A DNA stretch of 64,000 nt from Gigaspora rosea (taxonomy: Eukaryota > Glomeromycota > Glomeromycetes > Diversisporales > Gigasporaceae): NCBI GenBank assembly GCA_003550325.1, contig QKWP01000859.1, positions 91,956-155,955 on the forward strand, written 5' to 3'. Under the pieces are notes generated by a model. It was not told the origin of the DNA and did not search any database. It saw only the letters and a program-made list of their open reading frames with translations. The position numbers and the translations under genes were made by a program. Every line of letters starts with the position of its first letter. Positions within the stretch are counted from its first letter, which is position 1. Shown here piece after piece: positions 56,950-64,000 of the stretch.

Positions 56950-57262
56950 AGAGGAGCAGGTCAAAATCCCGACAAACAGAATCCCAACAAGTCATAATCC
57001 CGACAAAAAAATCCTGACAATAAAAATACTGACAATCTCGACAACAAAAAAATCATTAAATTTATTTAAGTTAGGTTAGGGTTAGGTAAGTGCCTAGGAT
57101 AGGGTTAGGGTGATGCCTGGGCTAGGGTTTGGTTAGTTGATTTTATAGTAAAGTTGCTCAAGGAAAGCTTTTTTTGATTTGTCGGGATTTTTGATTGTCG
57201 GGATTTTTTTGTTAGGATTATGACCTGTCGGGATTTTGTTTGTCGGGATTTTGACCCAAACC
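56950..57262. mobile_element. TIR element with AATCCCGACA repeats
   Basis: GGTCAAAATCCCGACAAACA at the left pairs with the right-hand TTTGTCGGGATTTTGACC; a second block GTCATAATCCCGACA also pairs. The core contains GTTAGGGTTAGG-like sequence. ATATTAG occurs just outside both ends, a possible 7-8-bp duplication. Confidence 0.7.
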
Positions 57263-57634
57263 CATATTAGGTATATAGCATATATAAATACTGTAATAAT
57301 ATTATGATAGCAATATTAATACTTTATTTTAATTTTAATTTATTAAAACTACACATACTAATTAATTTATTAAAATTTTTTATTTATATAATATAAATAA
57401 TGAACATTTTAAAGGTAGGGTTAATGTAGATTATTTTTTTTTAATAGTGATTATGTTGTAATTATATGAAATCAGGTGATCAACCAATCACAATTGCAAA
57501 CAATATAGATTCAACCAATCAGAATTAATTATTTTGTGTAACTACAGAAAATTTGAGCCAACTACGAAAAACTTTGTAACATATAGAAGTATAATTTTTT
57601 TAAATACTATATTTATTAAAATTTTACTATTATT

Positions 57635-58363
57635 CCTCTGGGTCGATAGTGCAGTGGTTAGCACTCCGGGACACAATCGCAAGGTCGCGAGTTCAAGTTC
57701 AAAGGGCGATGAAACTCTGCCAGGGCCACGATTGGAAATGATTAAGCAGTTACCGCATAGCCACAGAGTTAGGGACAACCAAAAAAGGTATAATTCATCA
57801 ACAAATGACGTAAACATTGAGAGAGCCCAGTTTAAGAATTACAAAATAGGCAAGTCATACCAGCCAAATAAAAGAAAAGAATTGCAGGATCCGAGCTCAG
57901 GAAGACCTTCCCTCACCCAAATGGAAGGAAACTGAAACTTCAAGAAGGCTAGTATGGTAACTTTGAGAAGGCTAAAACGGGAAAGGAAGTACCAGAACTA
58001 GGGCCACCAGAACAAACTACCGGAAACTGGACCAAAGGCTGCTTCGAGTAGAAATGTCAGAATATTAGTACTGAGTGGAGCATCGGGAAGGATTTCTGTG
58101 GACTGACATGAAGCGGAAAAACTAGAAAGACTATAAGAAGCTGAAACTGATAACACTGCCGGACAGGCATAGTAACAAATGAGAGTATATTCAGGAAGAC
58201 CGAGTATGGAATAAGGGAGGTACAGACAGCCTATAAATAGTAAAAATAAAAATAGGATAAAATCATGTACTAAAGCTGATCATAGCCGTAAAATTAAGTG
58301 AATTAATAAAGAGGCCATACGCCACCTCTGGGTATTTCCCAGAAGGAAAACATAAAAAAAAAT
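57635..58363 (+). mobile_element. tRNA-headed SINE-like retroposon, second family, 729 bp
   Basis: Flanked by 13-bp duplications TTTTACTATTATT (57622-57634, 58364-58376). Begins CCTCTGGGTCGATAGTGCAG with A-box-like TAGTGCAGTGGTTAGCAC and B-box-like CGAGTTCAAGTTC near 57688-57700, as in a tRNA-derived Pol III promoter. Ends with AAAACATAAAAAAAAA. No reverse transcriptase; the overlapping 133-codon frame is incidental. GC-richer than the flanks. Confidence 0.88.
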
Positions 58364-58376
58364 TTTTACTATTATT

Positions 58377-59019
58377 AAAAGAGTATTTTGTATTACATAT
58401 TATAAAATTTTTGGCTAAATTAATAACAACATTAAAAGTTTTATTTGTAGCACATTTTTATTTTCTATATAAATCTTATTGTACCACTAAAATTATATAA
58501 TAAATGATCTATATTCACTTTACTCTTAAGCATTTGCTTTTAACTAATACAATTATACAATACAAAATTAACAAGAATCCAATGAACTAATCTTAATCAT
58601 ATAATTTATACTAAAAAAAATCTAATGCTAACTAATATGCCCTAACCCTAACTCTAAAGTAATAATTTTAATTAATATATGCTAGCAAATTGCCAATTTG
58701 CCATTCACAATATTATCAACTACATATATATTAATTAAAAATAATATATAAAAAATAAAATAAATATAAAAGAATTTAAAATCAATAATCTCATAGTAAG
58801 CTGAAAGATAAAGATATATAAAAAATATAAGCCAGCAGACTTAGCAAGATAGTTATCCATTACATTCGTATGGCTAGAGCTTGGGGGTCATCCATAAATA
58901 ACGTTATGTACCCCCTCATAGTAGTGCTTGACCCCCCTACTATATAAAAAATTTTTCAAAATCCATATGTTTATATATAAAACTTTACAAAAACTTGAAT
59001 ATATTGTGACACAGTGATC
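58377..59019. other. Intergenic, no gene seen
   Basis: AT-rich. GCTAGCAAATTGCCAATTTGC at about 58681 recurs at about 59489, showing a short dispersed duplication. No coding. Confidence 0.5.
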
Positions 59020-59290
59020 CGATTCGGATGATTTAGGTACTATCGATTCGTCTCAGTGAGACGAATCCAATGATACCAAAATCATTTCATTCGGATTACT
59101 GGATCAATAGTTATTCACAAAAAACTATTAATTTTATAGTCATTTTATAAGAAAACATAATAACCAATTGTATTTGGCCAATAACTTTTGATCCAGTAAT
59201 CCAAATGAAATGAAATTTGTACCATTCGACTCATCTCACCGAGACAAATCAAATGGTACCAAAATCATTAAATTTGAACTACTAGAGCAG
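59020..59290. repeat. Palindromic repeat with GATTCGTCTCAGTGAGACGA centre
   Basis: Two tandem ~100-130-bp units, each centred on ATTCGTCTCA-TGAGACGAAT and followed by CAATGATACCAAAATCATT. Related in plan and sequence to the block at 32750-33520. Confidence 0.7.
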
Positions 59291-59543
59291 TTTTTAGATG
59301 ATTTTTCTAAAAAAATTGCGTTATATTTTTTTGACCCCCCTATTTAAGAGGAAAATCGTTATATTTTGTCAGACCCCTCCCCCCTCTTGTATAATGTTAT
59401 TTTGGATGCCCCCTTGCCAAAGGTTTTACTACTTATATTTACACCATCTACAATCATATATAGATTTTAAATTTAATTAATATATATGCTAGCAAATTGC
59501 CAATTTGCTATTCACAGTATCAGCAACTACATATATATTAATT

Positions 59544-59850
59544 AAAAAACTAACAAGGTACCCAAGGTAAAATCTACAAAACACTTCAAAATGCACCAAG
59601 CAATATTGAAATCAGTGGCAAAACACTTGAGACAACCATGAACTCACACATAGAGCACCCAAGAAAACTGGCAGGGCACACAAAATGAAATCTATAACAA
59701 AAAACCCTGAACACACTCGAAGCAATATCAAAATCAGTGACAAGACACCACGTAATCATACAAAAAACATCCAAAAAAACTAACAGGCTCCCAAAGCGAA
59801 ATCTCTAAAACATACTCAAAGCAATATTGAAATTAGCTGAGGCAATCATA
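59544..59850. repeat. ~110-bp tandem repeat, about 2.5 copies
   Basis: Copies begin AAAACTAACA(A/G)G near 59545 and 59775, with a diverged unit between (AAAACTGGCAGGGCACACAA). Each contains AAGCAATATTGAAATCAG. Non-coding. Confidence 0.65.
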
Positions 59851-60885
59851 AAATCACTTGAAGAACCTAAAAAAGAAAAAAAACTAAAGAGTAGTATTTA
59901 AAACTAGAGCATGTTAACAAAAATATGATGAAAAAGAAAAACACCAATGCCGCCAGTGACAAATAATATACCGAAATGTTCAGCACTAATAATGAAGCAC
60001 TGACTAATGACTCCAATACCAAAATCTGAAACTGTTACCTGAAGAACCTAAAAAAGAAAACCATAAAAGTTAGTTTTGAACTAAAATGCAATAAAAATAC
60101 TACTAAACTAATGATGCTAACAATAAACAAATATATGCACCAAAATGAACGATACCAATAGCAGTAGCCATCGATGAATAGAAGCTGCTCCAAAATGAAC
60201 GGCACTAACAACAAAGAAAGATTGCTCCAAAATGGATGACGCCAACGATAAAGTGATCTTCTAAAAAGTATAATGGAAAAAAATTAAAAATAAAAAAATT
60301 AAATTAAATAAATTAAAATAACGATAAAAAATAAAAATTATTAAATAAAAAAATTATAATAATAATAATAATAATAAATATTAATAAAAAAATAAATAGA
60401 AAAAAAATAAAAAAAATTTTTTAAAAAGATATAAAAAAAAACTAAAAATGGTGAAAAAAATAAATATTTATTATATTATACTGTAATACAAACATATATA
60501 AATGTTTGCTTTGCATATCAAAAAACTTTTTTATATGGTTTACAATATTATTTTAGTGTACTAAGTAAAATCAAAGATTTCATAGTATACAGTTGCCTTT
60601 CTCTTATCTGAACAGCCTATTGCAAAAGATTTTGTTCGGTTTAGAGAAAGTTCGTAATATAAAATTTCTCTTTCTAAACCGAACTCTAATAAAAATTCAG
60701 TATATAAAGAGTTATTAGTATAAAAAAAAAACAGAGATAAAAAATTTCTTAAGCCCATTTGACATATCATCTGGCATAGATCACAAATATATTTTCCACA
60801 AAATGTGAAAAAAAAACTTAAAAAAAAAAAAAAACTGGTTTGATTAATTTTATCCAATTTTTGTATTTATTACTCTTCAGGTTAC
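59851..60885. other. A-rich intergenic DNA
   Basis: Near 59935-60250, CAATGCCGCCAGTGAC- and CCAAAATGAACGAC-like motifs recur irregularly. From 60290 to 60450 it is almost pure A/T. No gene supported; the minus-strand frame at 60561-60857 is K/F-rich and of low credibility. Confidence 0.5.
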
Positions 60886-61190
60886 TATTATCTGATCCAG
60901 GTCATAGTCCGGGTTGAATATCTGATCCAGATTATAACCTGGGTTATAGCCCGGGTTGAATATCTGATTCAGATTATAACCCGAGTTATAGCCTGAGTTA
61001 AATATCTGATCCAGATTATAACTCGGGTTGAATATCTGATCCAAATTATAACCCAAGTTATAGCCCAGGTTGAATATCTGATCCAGATTATAACCCGGGT
61101 TGAGTATCTGACCTGTTATGTTACTATTATCTGACCTGGATCATGACCCTTGTTAATTATTTGACTTGTCAGGTCACTATTATCTAATCC
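60886..61190. repeat. Tandem array of ATCTGATCCAGATTATAACC units
   Basis: About six 36-50-bp units of GGGTTGAATATCTGATCCAG followed by ATTATAACCCGGGTTATAGC, plus flanking CTATTATCTGA(T/C)CC copies. Internal palindromes AACCCGGGTT. Confidence 0.85.
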
Positions 61191-61669
61191 GGGTCAGAAT
61201 ACTAGTTTAATTAATTATATAAAATAAATTTTATTCATAATATAAAATAAATTTAATTAAATAAAAGATCATATGTATGATTAACTTGAGTTTGGATTCG
61301 GAATAGAAAATTTATTATATTAATTCGGTATATCCAGAGGAAATATATATAAAAATATTTGTTCTGGAAGTTTTAGTTCAGATTATCAAGAGTCCGGTAT
61401 ATAGAGGGCCGGATTAGAGAGAGGCAACTATATTTTAATAAATTGAATCTACCAATTTTTAGAAAATATATCAGATATTACTAGACTGCCAAAATTTTAG
61501 TTGTATCATATAGATTTTTTGTTAAAAGATGATAATTAAATATTAGATATACTGTATAATAGATAAATTAAATAAATATAAAGTATACTTTGTTTATTTT
61601 ATGATAAAATCGAATTAAAATTTAAAGTGAATACTTTAATTTCGTTTCAATAAGAGATTTCAGAATTAA
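61191..61669. other. AT-rich intergenic DNA
   Basis: No supported feature. Confidence 0.6.
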
Positions 61670-61683
61670 AATTCATAAATCTT

Positions 61684-62392
61684 TTTTTTTTATGTTTAGA
61701 CTGAAGCATATACTAGTCTTATTGGTTTTATTATTTGATAGTTTTGTTTATATAAACGAGAGTACAACTAGCCACAAGTGCACTTTTGGTGCCTAATTTA
61801 AGTAGTCCGCCCGCAGGTTCTATACTAGCTTCCATACCTGCAACCCACTATGGGTATTTCCTATTCAAAACCCTCTGATCTATATATCATCCCTATTAGT
61901 TATAAGCCAAACAGACCTTGGGCTAATTTACTCCACAAGCATCCAGTACTTGTCGAGCAACTCCGTCCCATTTTGGCGTCACTCTGGATTTTCAGTAACT
62001 GACGCATCTGCATTATACTGACACTCGTAGTCCGGTACCACTCTGAATCACTAGGCACATCCTTGCCCTTTATAAGGTTCGTTCTGATCCCGGTACCGAC
62101 CTCATTATAGTAGTGCCGTCAAAGATCATACTCTACCTTCTTACTCAGAACTTCCTAAACGGAGTTTTGTTTTTCCAGTTTTTTGGACTTTTTGGCGTAA
62201 CAAATACCATTGCACCCGAGAGCTCTTATTCAAAATGGTAGAACCAAGGTTACAGGTTTCGTATCCAACTGATACTGAGCCACAGTTACCGCAACACAGG
62301 TTTAATTTTTGTTATCATTGCCAGTGGGATTTGAACTTTCGATCTGCCACTTGGGTGACAATATAGCTACTTCTCTAGGTCGCTACACCCTT
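61684..62392 (-). mobile_element. tRNA-headed SINE-like retroposon, diverged copy of 10436-11463
   Basis: Flanks AATTCATAAATCTT (61670-61683) and AATTCGTAAATCTT (62393-62406) match 13 of 14. The minus-strand 5' end GGGTGTAGCGACCTAGAGAA, the AGTTCAAATCCCACTGG B-box region and GAGAGTACAACTAGCCAC near the 3' part are shared with the longer copy. It lacks about 300 bp of that copy's interior and has a shorter T-run at 61684. Confidence 0.85.
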
Positions 62393-62406
62393 AATTCGTA
62401 AATCTT

Positions 62407-62642
62407 ATTTTGATAATTAATAAAATAAGAAGAGATTTTATTATCATTTATTTTTTAATTAAAATTCGAATATACTTATTTATATGATTTAATTATTATA
62501 AAATTATTTTATTGTTTTTTATACTTAACATGTCTAAAATTTATATCGGCAATGTCAAATTAAACAAATAAGTAGTTGCACAATGCAGTTGTGCGAAACC
62601 AGAAATGGAAAAATTAGTCCATTATAATGCTAGATATTATAT
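62407..62642. other. AT-rich intergenic DNA
   Basis: No supported feature. Confidence 0.5.
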
Positions 62643-62650
62643 ACAGAAAG

Positions 62651-63567
62651 TAGTGCTTGGATCTGAATACTAAACTGGATATCCGGATAGATATCCTTTT
62701 TCACTTTTTCTAATCTGAATTTATATTTAGATATATATTGGTTATTCGGGTTTATAATCCGGATTGTATTCGGATTTATAGCTATTACTATAAATTCTAA
62801 ACACTCAAAAATTTTCTCAAATTTTTTCTGTTCCGTATAGTAAATTACCTAACTTATTGAAAACTATATTGCTATTTCCGGACTAAAGATTCGATGTAGT
62901 TTCCAGAGAATTAGATAATTTAATAGACAAAACAGAATAGATTCAAAAAACGAGAAAATTTTTAGGTATCCCAGAATTTATGATAATGGCTATAATTCAA
63001 AAATTTTTTTCTTATTAAATGATGCTCACCAGAATTGAAAAGCTTGACATGTTGATTCAAATTATGTTATTTCACATGTCGAACATTTTAACTACATGAA
63101 TCAAATTAATGCCTGAACCATATATCTAATTGGATATCCAGATAGATATCCTGTTTTATAGTTATTATTATAAATTCTTGAAACACCCAAAAATTTTCTC
63201 GTTTCCTTCATTTTGTCCAGTAAATTACATAACTCTCTGAAAGCTGTATCGCTAATTTTGAACCTTTAGCCTATAGACAGCGATGTAGTTTTTGAGGAGT
63301 TAGGTAATTTACCGGACGAAGCAGAAAAGATTTTGGCAATAAAAAAATTTTTAGATGTTCTAGAATTTAAAATACTTTATTGATAAAAGTCACATTAAAC
63401 TTCTCTGATTGGCTGATGTTGATTAGTATATAATATCCGGATAAAAAATCAGATTTATAACAGCTAAAATAAAAATTTGGATTTATTATCCACTTTGCAA
63501 AAATGTAATCTGTAATCCTTTTTATATCCAGATACATCCAGATTTTGTAATCCAGATCCAAGCACTA
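62651..63567. mobile_element. hAT-type non-autonomous element, 917 bp, with internal duplication
   Basis: TIR TAGTGCTTGGATCTG / CAGATCCAAGCACTA; perfect 8-bp duplication ACAGAAAG at 62643-62650 and 63568-63575. The interior holds two diverged direct copies (about 62680-62990 and 63130-63370) starting GGATATCC(G/A)GATAGATATC and including CGATGTAGTTT. No transposase. Confidence 0.9.
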
Positions 63568-63575
63568 ACAGAAAG

Positions 63576-64000
63576 ACAATTATCATTTGGACAGAATTTT
63601 GACTTTTTTATAAAAAAATTCTTAGGCAACATTAGCATCCCGAGTCTTTTAGATAACATAAAAGAAATTTTTATTTATTTCATTTACAATGCATACTAAA
63701 GTTATAGTACAGAACAATCCGATTATAACTCTAAACCGTACATGATTACTAATTAAATTCCAAATTTATTACATCTAATAGCATTATCTAAAATCTGCAA
63801 AATAATAAACCGAGCATGCAACAATTGTAAGTGTTAAAACAATTATATAAAAATGCACAATTTTATATAGTTAGCAAACAATATAACAGTACTAATAGTA
63901 AATGTTATAAAAACAAGCCCCTATATTAATACAATTATGAATTAAGTTCAAAAAATCAAAAATCAGTACCAATATAAAATAAAATAATCTTAAGTAACTT
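63576..64000. other. AT-rich intergenic DNA to window end
   Basis: No supported feature. Confidence 0.6.

Noticed and set aside
57646..57700. A functional tRNA gene
   Set aside because: A- and B-box-like motifs are present but no clean cloverleaf or acceptor stem closes; it is the head of a SINE with A-tail and TSD.

Overview
The window looks like nuclear DNA of an arbuscular mycorrhizal fungus (Glomeromycotina, most likely Rhizophagus). This is inferred from the very high A+T content, 59-153 bp GT-AG introns, TTAGGG-type interstitial motifs, and gene families I associate with that lineage: DLG-type kinases, an MLKL-like pseudokinase with Sel1 repeats, a WD40-like/TRP-like ion channel, an F-box protein with 28-residue leucine-rich repeats, and MULE transposases. 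No rRNA gene, functional tRNA gene, prokaryotic operon or CRISPR array is visible.

Host-type genes. Four substantial loci are present: an intronless F-box/LRR protein (21925-23907, +), a protein kinase (24462-26142, -), an MLKL-like four-helix + pseudokinase + Sel1 protein (43391-45630, -) and a multi-exon ion channel (47900-51835, +). Gene remains lie at 880-1545 (-), 4012-5030 (-) and 9970-12037 (-); the last has a weak FYRC-like signature. The kinase, the MLKL-like gene, the channel and the 880-1545 fragment each need one to three single-base corrections, mostly at or near short A/T runs, to keep frame.

Mobile DNA fills most of the rest. I resolved many elements to the base by their target-site duplications (TSDs). 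(a) MULE-type elements with 9-bp TSDs: a 4.9-kb element carrying a decayed transposase (34815-39718) and MITEs at 5996-6287 and 13025-13308 that share its terminal motif; an element at 41749-42333 also has a 9-bp TSD but different ends. (b) hAT-type elements starting TAG with 8-bp TSDs: 5107-5393, 46876-47206, 55985-56395, 62651-63567, and less perfect ones at 35212-35984, 37119-37536 and 54567-54666. (c) tRNA-headed SINE-like retroposons: 10436-11463, 61684-62392 and 57635-58363. (d) A TGTGRCRG family flanked by ATTAT: 17923-18147, 25363-25883 and a fragment near 12609. (e) TA-flanked mariner-like MITEs: 20008-20203 and 23963-24078. (f) Large foldbacks and palindromes: 13540-14040, 26194-28256, 32750-33520, 39750-40779. 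Two more transposase relics lie at 29412-31250 and 7117-8364, both on the minus strand.

The genes do not form one pathway. The window shows expanded, fast-evolving fungal families (kinase, pseudokinase-Sel1, LRR, channel) embedded in nested transposons. The clearest biology is a gene split by a datable SINE insertion, a MITE inside a kinase intron, a full-length MULE plus MITEs bearing its ends, and an MLKL-like candidate for a fungal regulated-cell-death protein.
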